Assembly: GCA_017432225.1 (NCBI GenBank) | Contig: JAFRJN010000014.1 | Location: 1-64,000 of the forward strand | Length of the DNA: 64,000 nucleotides | Direction of reading: 5' to 3' | Source of the DNA: Candidatus Saccharimonadota bacterium | GTDB taxonomy: Bacteria; Patescibacteriota; Saccharimonadia; Saccharimonadales; Saccharimonadaceae | Shown: positions 15,299-23,313 of the stretch, in pieces | Numbering within the stretch: the stretch's first letter is position 1 | Layout: every line of letters begins with the position of its first letter | Made by a program: the position numbers and the translations under genes | The notes under the pieces: model-generated | Databases searched by the model: none | Told to the model about the DNA's origin: nothing | Seen by the model: only the letters and a program-made list of their open reading frames with translations

Positions 15299-17155
15299 AT
15301 GAATATATTGGTAGTGGGCAATGTCTTGAAAGATGTGTATTTGAATCTTGATTCTCGATTAGAGAATTTTGAGCAAGACAAAGCAGGGGTGGAATGGATT
15401 GATCTTAGCTTTGATGCTTCGGAGCATCATTATTCCGGTCGAAATTCGAGCTACGGCGGAGCGGCGATTTCGCTCGAAATTTTGCAAAAAATGGGGCTTA
15501 CCGCATCGATTTCGGATACGACTTTCCACTTTGACGAAAATGGGCCGGCAATGAATGGGCCGGCGAGTACGTATCGGTATATTTTAACCTCTGATACAGG
15601 GGTCTCTTATATGACGCCTAGCGTGGAGCCAAAAACTGGGTTTACAACTCCGGTTACGGATGTGGATTATCTGTTTGTGGATCGGTCGGCGTGTTTGACT
15701 CCGGCGGTGATAGACAGAATTATTGCATATTTAGATTATTCAAAAAAGACGCGTCTGGTGCTATATCTAAAGGATTTGACGGTAGAAAAACTGGGGAGCC
15801 TGGTGAAACGGGCGGATTTGGTGTTCCTCGAAGAAGGTAAGGGAAGACCCGATAATTATCCAGAGGAGAGAATTGTTCGGATATCAGATAGGCGACTTGG
15901 GTATATGGACTATGTCGAAAACGTGGCGGTGGACCGCATCGACAGATTGACGCGACTTTCGGCTTATTCGATCGTGGCGGCGACGGTGCTAGGCGGATTT
16001 ATCCTAGGGAAAACGGTGGAATATTCGCTTAAAATGGCACGGATTAATGTAGAAAATGCTACGCTTAATTCAACTTTGGAGATTGCGGAGCTGGAGAGCA
16101 TCGCGGCTTCGACTTCGGAATCGAATCTAGAGATGATCGCCTCTAATCTGATGGCGCGAGGTAAGGGGATACTGGCGGCGGATGAGTCTGGCGGATCGAT
16201 CAAGAAAAAATTTGAGGCACTAAGGATTGCGGATACGTTGGAGAATCGCCATGATTATCGAGAAATTTTGCTTACTACCCCTGGAATTGAAGAATTTTTG
16301 AATGGGGTGATACTGTTTGATGAGACGGCTAAAGACGTGATGGACAATGGTGTTCCGGTGCCGGACTATCTGGTCTCTAGGGGGATTATCCCTGGGATAA
16401 AAGTGGACGAGGGGCTGGCGCCTTTGATTGAACTGCCAGGGGTGGATTCGGAAGCGCTCCCTGATGAGACCTATACCAAAGGACTCTCGGATTTGCCTTC
16501 GAGACTGCGTGAATATTATCGGATGGGGTTAAGATTTTCGAAATGGCGGGCGGCTTTTGAAATTCGTCTGGATGAAAACGGGGTGATTTCGACACCAACA
16601 AATGCGGCAATCTCGGAAAATTGTCGGATTTTGGCCGAATATGCCTCTTTGTCGCAATCTGCGGGGCTTGTACCGATAGTTGAGCCTGAAGTGGTGTATG
16701 ACGGCGCTTATTCGATAGACGAGTGTTCTAGGGTCACTGGGAAGGTTCTAGATGCCTTATTTAAGGAGTTAAGGCGTCGAGGGGTGAACCTGAAAGCTTG
16801 TATTTTGAAAGTGAATATGGTGATATCTGGGAAAAAATACTCTGGAAATAGTGCTGGGGGTGGGTTTACCCCTGAAGAAGTGGGGCGAGCGACCTCGAGA
16901 ATGCTTTACGAATATGTACCGGCGGATCTCGCGGGAGTGGTATTCCTCTCTGGTGGACAAACGCCAGAACAGGCGACGGAGAATCTTGCCGCTATTATGT
17001 CTAGAGGACCGTATCCGTGGCCGGTGTCATTCTCGTTCTCTCGTGCTCTTCAAAATCCAGCGCTGGAGGCCTGGGCAGGGGATGATAGAAATGGGGAGCT
17101 GGCAAAGGTAGCCCTCGCCGAGAGATTATTGGAAAATGCAAGAGTAATTAAATAA
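15299..17155 (+). CDS. fusion: PfkB-like pseudokinase domain + class I fructose-bisphosphate aldolase
   Basis: A 618-residue, two-part protein. Residues ~270-618 are a class I (Schiff-base) aldolase: GKGILAADESGG with Asp295, FSKWRAAFEI, PIVEPEVVYDG, the Schiff-base Lys504 in CILKVNMV, and FLSGGQTPEQ. It splits fructose-1,6-bisphosphate into DHAP and glyceraldehyde-3-phosphate. Residues 1-255 have the PfkB/ribokinase order (ILVVGNVLKDV, GGAAISLEILQKMG, YRYILTSDTG). The GAGD anion-hole/catalytic-Asp segment is replaced by LTRLSAYS in front of the C-terminal helix, so kinase activity is unlikely. I infer a sugar-binding or regulatory domain. Leaderless start: TATAAT 15287-15292, six bases before ATG. 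The stop overlaps the convergent HAD gene by eight bases. Confidence 0.85.
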   Translation: MNILVVGNVLKDVYLNLDSRLENFEQDKAGVEWIDLSFDASEHHYSGRNSSYGGAAISLEILQKMGLTASISDTTFHFDENGPAMNGPASTYRYILTSDTGVSYMTPSVEPKTGFTTPVTDVDYLFVDRSACLTPAVIDRIIAYLDYSKKTRLVLYLKDLTVEKLGSLVKRADLVFLEEGKGRPDNYPEERIVRISDRRLGYMDYVENVAVDRIDRLTRLSAYSIVAATVLGGFILGKTVEYSLKMARINVENATLNSTLEIAELESIAASTSESNLEMIASNLMARGKGILAADESGGSIKKKFEALRIADTLENRHDYREILLTTPGIEEFLNGVILFDETAKDVMDNGVPVPDYLVSRGIIPGIKVDEGLAPLIELPGVDSEALPDETYTKGLSDLPSRLREYYRMGLRFSKWRAAFEIRLDENGVISTPTNAAISENCRILAEYASLSQSAGLVPIVEPEVVYDGAYSIDECSRVTGKVLDALFKELRRRGVNLKACILKVNMVISGKKYSGNSAGGGFTPEEVGRATSRMLYEYVPADLAGVVFLSGGQTPEQATENLAAIMSRGPYPWPVSFSFSRALQNPALEAWAGDDRNGELAKVALAERLLENARVIK

Positions 17156-17912
17156 CGCCTAATATTCCGCGCAGAGCGTAGGCGGTGTCTTCGTGTGAAC
17201 GGACCGTGATGGTGTCGATGCCCATTTGGACTACTGGGTAGTCGTTGCCGCCGGGTTGGGTCATGTCGCCGAAGTAGAGAACGTCTTTTTTATCTACCTT
17301 TAGCTCTTCGAGGAGGTGGGTCATACCAAACTCTTTGTTCATACCAGGGGTGATGGCGTTGATAGAGGTGGTGCCGCCGATTTCGTAGTCAAACTCGGGG
17401 GCGTATTCTTTACACTTTTTGACAATCGCTTCGCGCTTTTTGTAATCGGGGTCCCATTTATACTTTTCTGAAGTGCCGGCTTTTTGGCCGAGGGCGGAGA
17501 AAGTGACCTGGGAAAGGCGGTTTTCGATGATTTCGTCGCCTTCCTTTAATTTGTCCTCTTCCCAGTAACCAAGCTCTTTAGCTGATTTTTCGATGGTTTG
17601 GCTGATTTTGGTTACTTGTTCATCGGTGAGTGGGTAGTTATAAACTAGTTCCCAGTCGTTTTTTTCTTTATTAAACCTATAATATTGGGTGCCTTGAGCG
17701 ACGAAGAGATGGAGATGAGAAAGCTGCTCAGGGGTGGCGCCCTCTAATCTATTGACAATTTGGATTAAAAATTGGTCGAACTTTTGGCCGGAAATCGGGC
17801 AAATCTCGAAGTGGTCGAGGCATTTTTTGAGCAAATCCGCGATTTCATCGGGAATCGGGGTTTTCGCAATATTTAAAGTTTGGTCGATGTCGAATGATAG
17901 TACTTTTTTCAT
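17148..17912 (-). CDS. HAD-superfamily phosphatase, phosphomannomutase-like
   Basis: The 254 residues form a HAD type IIB (cap C2) enzyme. Motif I is FDIDQTLN (nucleophile Asp8, general acid Asp10), motif II lies in CPISGQ, and motif IV is GDMTQPGGND. The ENRLSQVTFSALGQKA segment in the cap resembles eukaryotic-type phosphomannomutase, which interconverts mannose-6- and mannose-1-phosphate; a sugar-phosphatase role is also possible. Its place beside the aldolase fusion and tpiA suggests sugar-phosphate metabolism. The promoter is probably the TTATACT box just upstream (minus strand), sharing an intergenic region with tpiA. Confidence 0.75.
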   Translation of the reverse strand: MKKVLSFDIDQTLNIAKTPIPDEIADLLKKCLDHFEICPISGQKFDQFLIQIVNRLEGATPEQLSHLHLFVAQGTQYYRFNKEKNDWELVYNYPLTDEQVTKISQTIEKSAKELGYWEEDKLKEGDEIIENRLSQVTFSALGQKAGTSEKYKWDPDYKKREAIVKKCKEYAPEFDYEIGGTTSINAITPGMNKEFGMTHLLEELKVDKKDVLYFGDMTQPGGNDYPVVQMGIDTITVRSHEDTAYALRGILGVI

Positions 17913-17944
17913 AATACTTTAAGTATAACATATATTTAAATTGA

Positions 17945-18011
17945 TATATCATATATTCAGGTTTTATCGCCGTTGCAAGCAAGAGGCTCAAAAACCTGAA
18001 TATATGATATA
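17945..18011. repeat. hairpin repeat, family A copy 1 (variable arms, conserved 25-nt core)
   Basis: Perfect 21-bp inverted arms (17945-17965 and 17991-18011) enclose a 25-base core at 17966-17990. The core matches 45311-45335 at 23 of 25 positions. The two differences pair with each other (TTG/CAA here, TGG/CCA there, both around a CAAG loop). The arms of the two copies are unrelated in sequence. The right arm contains most of the -10 box used by tpiA (18008-18013). Confidence 0.8.
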
Positions 18012-18019
18012 ATGGAAAT

Positions 18020-18790
18020 ATGAAAAGTTATATCGTGGGCAACTGGAAGCTGAATTTTAACGTGGGGGAGGCTTCGATTTATTTGCATAAATTGCAGAAA
18101 AAAATACCAAATTACAGAGATGTGGAGGTGGTGGTGGCGCCGACGGCGTTATGTTTGCAGCCTTTGTCTCTGCAGATTGAACGGTCAAAGATGAAACTGG
18201 CGGCGCAGAACGCGTTTTACCGAGATTTTGGGGCCTATACTGGGGAGATTTCGTTTGCGGAACTCGCGGGATTGGTAAATTATGCGATTGTGGGGCATTC
18301 GGAGAGGCGCTATATTTTCCATGAAGATGACAAAATGATTGCCAAAAAAGTGGCGGCGGCGATTCGGAATAAAATTCGGCCGATTTTGTGCATCGGGGAA
18401 ACCGAGAGTGAAAGGTCGTTTGGTGAGACGCGAGATGTAATTCGGGACCAGCTTCTGGGTGGGCTATCAGAGGTGAGTGAAGAGGATATTTCTAAAGTTT
18501 TGATCGCGTATGAGCCGGTGTGGGCGATTTCTTCGACTAAAGATGCAAAACCGGCGACCCCTGATGAGATTGCCGAGGTGGTGGGGCTGATTCGGGCGAA
18601 TTTGAAAGAAATTTACGGGGCGAAAATTGCCGAGGAAGTGCCGGTGCTGTTTGGCGGGAGCGTGAAACCGACTAATGCGGGGGCGTATCTGACGGTGCCG
18701 GGCGTAAATGGGCTCTTAATTGGCGGGGCGAGCTTGATATTAGAACAATTTACTGATATAATAGAGACAGCAAAGAGAGTTAAACAGTAA
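18020..18790 (+). CDS. tpiA: triosephosphate isomerase
   Basis: A glycolytic enzyme that interconverts DHAP and glyceraldehyde-3-phosphate, the two products of the aldolase encoded nearby. The 256-residue TIM barrel has N8 and K10 (GNWKLN), the electrophile His93 (VGHSERR), the catalytic base Glu165 (AYEPVWAI) and the phosphate loop LFGGSVKP. Leaderless: TATAAT 18008-18013 lies six bases before the ATG, partly inside the hairpin repeat. It is followed closely by two small genes on the same strand. Confidence 0.97.
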   Translation: MKSYIVGNWKLNFNVGEASIYLHKLQKKIPNYRDVEVVVAPTALCLQPLSLQIERSKMKLAAQNAFYRDFGAYTGEISFAELAGLVNYAIVGHSERRYIFHEDDKMIAKKVAAAIRNKIRPILCIGETESERSFGETRDVIRDQLLGGLSEVSEEDISKVLIAYEPVWAISSTKDAKPATPDEIAEVVGLIRANLKEIYGAKIAEEVPVLFGGSVKPTNAGAYLTVPGVNGLLIGGASLILEQFTDIIETAKRVKQ

Positions 18791-18793
18791 GTT

Positions 18794-19369
18794 ATGAACA
18801 AACGCTACATCGATTTTGTACCGGTGGACAAAAAAACGGCGAAAAAACCGGTTAATAGTGGTGTGGCAAAAGCTGGTGTAGTGAAAGCTGGCGCGGCGAA
18901 AGCTGGCGCTCCGAAAGTTAGTGTTCCGAGAGGGGCTTTAGAGGTAAGGAAAGGTGCATCGAAGCGAGTGGTTTCTAAAAAGCCGGTTTCTAGTGGTGCG
19001 ATTGACGAGGTGCCACTTGGGCAGATTTTTGGCGAAAAACCATTGCCAGCCGGGGTGACAGCCTCGCGGACAGGCTCTAGGGCAGTCAAGAAGAAGGTGG
19101 GGCCAGATGGGCCACTAATTACGAAGTTTTTGAAAACTGACAAGGTGGAGGAGAAACGGCCACTTTCGAATACTTATGCCAAGAGGGCGGTGGTGACCCC
19201 CAAAATGGCTTCGAGCGCCAAAATAAAGGAGACCGAGAAGAAGGCACCGGAGCGAATTATTACAAAACCAGAGAAAGATTCGAAGGCAGGAATGATTATT
19301 GCGGTGATTTTGACGATTATCTTGGGAGCGGCAGCGGGGACGGTGGCATTTTTGCTTTTGCCGAAGTGA
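18794..19369 (+). CDS. Ala/Lys-rich protein with C-terminal membrane anchor
   Basis: This 191-residue product matches nothing I know. Residues 15-50 carry short repeats (VAKAG, VVKAG, AAKAG, APK). The middle is Lys/Pro-rich and probably disordered. A single hydrophobic helix near the C-terminus (GMIIAVILTIILGAAAGTVA) would make it a tail-anchored protein with a cytoplasmic basic body. It starts three bases after tpiA, so it is probably on the tpiA message. Its charge would suit nucleic-acid or ribosome contact near the membrane, but that is only inference. Confidence 0.55.
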   Translation: MNKRYIDFVPVDKKTAKKPVNSGVAKAGVVKAGAAKAGAPKVSVPRGALEVRKGASKRVVSKKPVSSGAIDEVPLGQIFGEKPLPAGVTASRTGSRAVKKKVGPDGPLITKFLKTDKVEEKRPLSNTYAKRAVVTPKMASSAKIKETEKKAPERIITKPEKDSKAGMIIAVILTIILGAAAGTVAFLLLPK

Positions 19370-19398
19370 TTTAAAATTGGGGTGGTCTAGGAGGTAAA

Positions 19399-19728
19399 AT
19401 GATACAAAAAAATCCCTTTCTCAAATACGTAATGAAGGACAACAAGGAGGACGTGTTTCATTCGTCGACGTATGCGAAAGCACAGAGTGGTGACAAAATA
19501 GGGGTGGCCTCTTCACAGGGGTATCAAGTGAGGGTAAATTTGGCACAAAGCCGGACGAGAGTACGGGGATATGATGAGTCGGAGATAATAACAGGGGCGA
19601 AGAAGAACGCCCCGCGGGCAAAAGTCTATACTCCACCAGAGAAGACTGGCGCGGATACGGGGGCGACCAAACGGGCGATGGCTTCGGCTGGTGGCGTAAA
19701 AAGGGCTGGTATTTCTGTAAAGGCATAA
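19399..19728 (+). CDS. small basic protein of unknown function
   Basis: A 109-residue soluble protein, rich in Lys, Arg, Ala and Ser, probably largely disordered (TGATKRAMASAGGVKRAG at the end). The start is well supported by AGGAGG seven bases upstream. It is co-directional with tpiA and the preceding anchored protein. No domain is recognised. It ends just before the tRNA-Gly gene on the other strand. Confidence 0.55.
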   Translation: MIQKNPFLKYVMKDNKEDVFHSSTYAKAQSGDKIGVASSQGYQVRVNLAQSRTRVRGYDESEIITGAKKNAPRAKVYTPPEKTGADTGATKRAMASAGGVKRAGISVKA

Positions 19729-19732
19729 AAAA

Positions 19733-19807
19733 TGGTGCGAGTGGAGGGAGTCGAACCCTCATCCCAAGTTTGGAAAACTTGTATACTAACCGCTGTACTA
19801 CACTCGC
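19733..19807 (-). tRNA. tRNA-Gly(UCC)
   Basis: On the minus strand the acceptor stem GCGAGTG pairs with CACTCGC, the anticodon stem-loop is CAAGT-TTTCCAA-ACTTG (anticodon TCC), and the T arm is GAGGG-TTCGACT-CCCTC. The discriminator is A and the 3' CCA is encoded. Confidence 0.95.
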
Positions 19808-19809
19808 AC

Positions 19810-19887
19810 TGGGGTGGGATATCGGGATCGAACCGACGACCTTCTGGACCACAATCAGACGCTCTAACCATCTGAGCTAATCCCACC
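19810..19887 (-). tRNA. tRNA-His(GUG)
   Basis: On the minus strand an extra G at -1 precedes the acceptor GTGGGAT, which pairs with ATCCCAC. The discriminator is C and the CCA is encoded. The G-1:C73 pair is the identity element of tRNA-His. Anticodon loop TTGTGGT gives GTG. It sits two bases from tRNA-Gly and is probably processed from the same transcript. Confidence 0.95.
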
Positions 19888-19951
19888 ATGTTATTAAAGA
19901 TATTTTTATTATACATGAAATGATTGAAAATTTCAATATATGTTTTAACCA

Positions 19952-19980
19952 TTGACATTTTGGGAAAAGTGTGATATAAT
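19952..19980 (+). promoter_or_regulatory. sigma70-type promoter of the 20045 gene
   Basis: TTGACA (19952-19957), a 17-bp spacer and TATAAT (19975-19980), with TGA directly before the -10. This is a near-consensus promoter, unlike the -35-less extended -10 promoters of most genes here. A ~58-nt leader ends in GAAGGAGGG. Confidence 0.85.
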
Positions 19981-20044
19981 GGGGTTATGTAACTTAAAAA
20001 TGCCATTTTTTTAAAATATATTAGAATATGAAGGAGGGAAAATT

Positions 20045-20653
20045 ATGGCAAAGAAGAAAGAATTGCAGCAGAAGATGGAAGAGCTCAGCAAGCTTAAGCT
20101 TGAGATGGGTGAGGATGGTCACATGAAGAAGGTATCCGAGCCTGAACAGCCCGAGAAGTCCGAGGAAGAGGAGCCTAAAAAAGGTTTTTTTGGCTCCATG
20201 AAGGAAGGCTTTGAGGAAGGTGCTGACAAGGCCAGGAAAAAGAAGAAGATGCCTCGCGTAAAGAAGGCATCGTCAAAGGTCGAAGAGCCTAAAGATGAAC
20301 TGAAGCCCGAGCCTGAAAAGGTAGAGCCCGAGAAGGTTGAACCCGAAACGGTGGAGCCCGAAGCTATCCCTGAACCCGAACCCGAAGAGGTAGAATCGGA
20401 CCCCGAAAAGGCCGAGATTGTACCAGTACAGAGTAAGGTGGCTATCTTGAGGGCAACGGATGAGACTCATCCTGATGGCCCCGGCAAAGCTTACAGATAT
20501 TGGGATTATGCAGAAAGGATGTATATCCTGACGACCAATTTCTGGGTAGCTAGGCAGTCTTCTGATCTGTGGGACGTGCTATGGGTATGGTATCAGAATG
20601 GTGCTATACACCATGTAATGACAAAAAAGGAGATGCAAAGGTATCTCCCCTAA
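20045..20653 (+). CDS. Lys/Glu-rich protein with Pro-Glu repeat and C-terminal aromatic domain
   Basis: This 202-residue protein is of no known family. Residues 1-80 are a charged, helical cytoplasmic-type segment. Residues 85-125 are a Pro-Glu repeat (VEPEKVEPETVEPEA). The last ~65 residues form a small Trp/Tyr-rich domain (YRYWDYAERMYILTTNFWVA) that might bind a ligand. There is no signal peptide or membrane helix. Strong Shine-Dalgarno (GAAGGAGGG). Codons such as CCC, GAG and AAG are used more than in neighbouring genes, as in the two genes that follow. It is closed by its own terminator. Confidence 0.6.
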   Translation: MAKKKELQQKMEELSKLKLEMGEDGHMKKVSEPEQPEKSEEEEPKKGFFGSMKEGFEEGADKARKKKKMPRVKKASSKVEEPKDELKPEPEKVEPEKVEPETVEPEAIPEPEPEEVESDPEKAEIVPVQSKVAILRATDETHPDGPGKAYRYWDYAERMYILTTNFWVARQSSDLWDVLWVWYQNGAIHHVMTKKEMQRYLP

Positions 20654-20698
20654 TACACCACCCCCAAGTTACACAAAGTTACAAGTTCTTTGAAATTT

Positions 20699-20733
20699 CC
20701 CCTGATGATAAAAATCAGGGGATTTTTCTTTTT
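20699..20733 (+). terminator. terminator of the 20045 gene
   Basis: CCCCTGAT/ATCAGGGG hairpin (20699-20721), seven-base loop, followed by ATTTTTCTTTTT. Confidence 0.92.
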
Positions 20734-20762
20734 GCCATAAGCGTAAAATAATGGTAATGCTA

Positions 20763-20791
20763 TTGACAAAAATGATGATGTGTGCTATAAT
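20763..20791 (+). promoter_or_regulatory. consensus sigma70 promoter of the 20985-23072 operon
   Basis: TTGACA at 20763-20768, 17-bp spacer, TATAAT at 20786-20791, with the extended element TGC before the -10. It is the strongest-looking promoter in the window and drives a leader of nearly 190 nt. Confidence 0.88.
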
Positions 20792-20797
20792 GAAAGT

Positions 20798-20984
20798 AGT
20801 CTGAGTTTTGGGTAAAGTTTTGAACGAGGAAGACCCTTAACAACCGAATCATCTCAGGTTTCAAATATGAAACCTGTTTGCCTATATATAAGATGCGTAA
20901 GCATCACAAGTCCCTGTAACATATATTGTTTCAATGTTGACGGGGGCGAGGCCCCCAATTCATAATTTTGAAGGAGGTCGAAAT
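20798..20984 (+). promoter_or_regulatory. long structured 5' leader, candidate cis-regulatory RNA
   Basis: The leader contains CTGAG pairing with CTCAG around a GGGT/ACCC inner stem; CAGGTTTC/GAAACCTG, which shares CAG with the first stem, so the two compete; GATGC/GCATC with a four-base loop; and GGGGGC/GCCCCC just upstream of the GGAGG of the first gene. No gene is visible in it. It does not match any riboswitch class I know. The overlap between competing stems suggests a switch or attenuator. Confidence 0.5.
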
Positions 20985-21425
20985 ATGTTTATTGTCTCAT
21001 TATTTTTGGGAATCGTAGTAGCATGTCTCATGCTTTCGGCATCCAAGAGATTTGGTGAGGATAAAAAACTCGCTTGGTCTCGCGCCGGAATCGCACTAGT
21101 AGCAGTAACACTAATCAACACCATAGCATCAAAAGGACCAGCCTGGCTAGCAATAATACTATATGTAATAATGTTGGCGGTGATGGGCTATATGATCTAC
21201 TGGTGGATGCAGGAAGGCTCTAATATAAAAGAGCTGATTACCTTTGCGGTAATGATGTTGCTTTTTACACTAGTAACAAAGGCTTGTGGAGCAAGGATTT
21301 ATGACATCACGTCTATGGGATGGTTGAGAGGCATCATAAACTCAATACCAACGATAGTATTTCTGATGTCAATCGGCTACATGGTAGCTGACATGATCTG
21401 GTTTCACGCCGAACTCGACCAATGA
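20985..21425 (+). CDS. four-helix integral membrane protein of unknown function
   Basis: The 146 residues contain four or five hydrophobic segments and very little loop. Between them are short basic or polar turns (SASKRFGEDKKLAWSR, CGARIYDITS). The ATG at 20985 follows GGAGG; an open frame continues upstream into the leader but has no start signal. It lies 12 bp ahead of the 21438 gene, which is co-transcribed. I cannot assign a family; a small envelope or holin-like protein is possible. Confidence 0.6.
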   Translation: MFIVSLFLGIVVACLMLSASKRFGEDKKLAWSRAGIALVAVTLINTIASKGPAWLAIILYVIMLAVMGYMIYWWMQEGSNIKELITFAVMMLLFTLVTKACGARIYDITSMGWLRGIINSIPTIVFLMSIGYMVADMIWFHAELDQ

Positions 21426-21437
21426 GGAGGTGATTCT

Positions 21438-23072
21438 ATGAAAAAGAGGTCGATCAAAGGGTGGATTGCGATTATCATCGCAGCCGTTCTGTCAATCGGC
21501 GTACTGATCATTAATTTGGTTAGTCCGCCAAAACATGAAAGCCTCAGAGTAGAATCATCCGTTGCCGAAGCGAAGGAGGCCCTTGAAGGTCAGAAAGAGT
21601 CTTTGATAGAATCTTTCCTTTCGCTTTTTCGGAAATCTGAGGATAATATTGCAACTGTTGACAGTGAGCCGATTCCAAAGGAACCGGTAGTAGTACCAGC
21701 CGCCGTCTCCGAAGGAGAGTCAGAGGTTGAAGAAGGTGTAGTCGAAGATGTAGTGCAGGACGAAGTTATCTGGCATTTCTATAATCTTGACCTTCAAGAT
21801 GATGACGATAAGCTCAATAACTATAATTTTGGGCCGAATCCCATCCTGGAGAATGTTTCACTTGAGAAAGTCAAAGCTGCTATCAAAGGCAAGAAAGCCG
21901 GCGACTCGGTCAAAGTCCAAGACATTATCGAAATGCTGGATGTGGATGAGTTAAAAGCTAATCAGCTCCAAAGGATGCACGATGACCCAAAATTGGGAGC
22001 AGCGGATATGGCATGGATGGATTCGATAGCGGGAACCCGTTATCTGGGCACTTTCTATTCGGCAGCGAAGGAACAATGGGACGTAGCCATGAACGATGCG
22101 GCAGATGCTTGGATAGAGGATGAAGAGTCCTACTATCAGACACTGACTGCATTTGAGAAATGGCTTGACTCGGCGACGGACGTAAGGATTGAATATCGCG
22201 ATTCTGGTTTGACAGACCAGATGTATATGAACCCCTACACGGTAAACGACATCCCTGACATTGTCGTCATGGAGACTTCTAATCATGAAGGTTGGTTTAT
22301 CGTGTATGAGTTTACGATTAAAGAGACCAAGAAGATCGAGGTGGCGTACAGGATTGATTGCGGTTATCAGCCCACTAATGTCAGTAAGATTATGAATATT
22401 AAGGCAAAACCTAATCCAAATAATCAAACTGGTGGTTCTGATCCGAAGCCGACACCGACGCCAACATCGACGGTGACACCGCCTTCCAATCCGACACCGG
22501 ATAATCCGACGCCAGACAATCCGACACCGGACAATCCGGAGCCAGATAAGCCGGAGCCGGATAATCCTGATCCGCCTGGACCGAATCCGCCTGATCCGCC
22601 TGGACCGAATCCACCTGATCCGCCTGGACCGAATCCGCCTGATCCGCCTGAACCAGAGCCGGAAGATCCACTAAAGGATAAGTCTCAAGGGACACAAGTT
22701 CAGCCAAATGATGATCCAGGACCTGGTGAGGATACCAATAGCGGAGTTGGCTCCCAAACTTCTACGAAGGAAGAGCCGACTAACTCTAATAACATGACTC
22801 AAGAAGAGTATAAGGAAGCCATTGAAGAAATCAAAGAAGCAAACGAGATTTCTAGACAGGCTGGAGATCCAAATACTCCATCTTATACTCCTCCTCAAGT
22901 AACTGAAGAGACGTCCGGACAGAAGACTAACACAATTACGGTCGACAATAATGCCGATATTGGCAATCCGGATAGTCCGGGTAGTACGAGCATTGACACG
23001 CCGACTGAAGTGCAAACTTCTTCTGTGGCGAACGACGAAGCTGGAGAGGCTTGGGACGGCCCTCCGGATTAA
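21438..23072 (+). CDS. membrane-anchored extracellular protein with Pro-rich stalk
   Basis: A 544-residue protein. A basic N-terminus (MKKRSIKGW) and a membrane helix (residues 8-30) anchor an outer part. That part comprises an acidic segment, a globular domain of about 200 residues (residues ~110-310, Trp- and Tyr-containing), then a repeat stalk with NPTPDNPTPD units turning into PPGPNPPDPP units (~350-415), and a polar Thr/Ser/Asn-rich tail. This is the layout of a surface appendage or adhesin. Start supported by GAGGAGGTG. Pro-rich repeats give near-identical DNA repeats at 22490-22650 that could expand or contract by slippage. Confidence 0.6.
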   Translation: MKKRSIKGWIAIIIAAVLSIGVLIINLVSPPKHESLRVESSVAEAKEALEGQKESLIESFLSLFRKSEDNIATVDSEPIPKEPVVVPAAVSEGESEVEEGVVEDVVQDEVIWHFYNLDLQDDDDKLNNYNFGPNPILENVSLEKVKAAIKGKKAGDSVKVQDIIEMLDVDELKANQLQRMHDDPKLGAADMAWMDSIAGTRYLGTFYSAAKEQWDVAMNDAADAWIEDEESYYQTLTAFEKWLDSATDVRIEYRDSGLTDQMYMNPYTVNDIPDIVVMETSNHEGWFIVYEFTIKETKKIEVAYRIDCGYQPTNVSKIMNIKAKPNPNNQTGGSDPKPTPTPTSTVTPPSNPTPDNPTPDNPTPDNPEPDKPEPDNPDPPGPNPPDPPGPNPPDPPGPNPPDPPEPEPEDPLKDKSQGTQVQPNDDPGPGEDTNSGVGSQTSTKEEPTNSNNMTQEEYKEAIEEIKEANEISRQAGDPNTPSYTPPQVTEETSGQKTNTITVDNNADIGNPDSPGSTSIDTPTEVQTSSVANDEAGEAWDGPPD

Positions 23073-23096
23073 TCGTTTCAATATATAGGCAAAAGG

Positions 23097-23149
23097 GTGG
23101 GAGCACTTTAAATTATCGCCCGGCGGAATTATAACCGCCGGGCCTCACC
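23097..23149 (+). terminator. compound hairpin after the 21438 gene
   Basis: A strong inner hairpin GCCCGGCGG/CCGCCGGGC (23118-23126/23135-23143) sits inside a weaker outer pairing GGGTGGGAG with CTCACCC. There is no T tract, so this may stabilise the mRNA end or need a factor for termination. Confidence 0.6.
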
Positions 23150-23313
23150 CCAAACAAACATTTTGATTTATTTGAAGTTTGAGATGATTCGGTTGTTAAA
23201 ACTAGATGAATTTTAACAATTCGGCTAGCAAAAAGGAAAGTTTTCTGATGTTTAAATTTAAAACTCTAATTTGTTAAATTTAATTTTTGATTAAATTTGA
23301 AAGGATATTTGTT
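23144..23313 (+). promoter_or_regulatory. AT-rich leader of the 23314 surface gene
   Basis: This region has no gene. It contains a hairpin TTGTTAAAA/TTTTAACAA (23193-23219) and, near the end, GAAAGGA before the ATG. I find no clear -35/-10 pair. The long AT-rich leader suggests mRNA-stability control of a highly expressed surface protein. Confidence 0.4.

Noticed and set aside
22490-22660. CRISPR-like array from regularly repeated DNA
   Set aside because: The repeats are in-frame codons for a Pro/Asp/Gly stalk, with units of 15-24 bases and no unique spacers. No cas genes are present.
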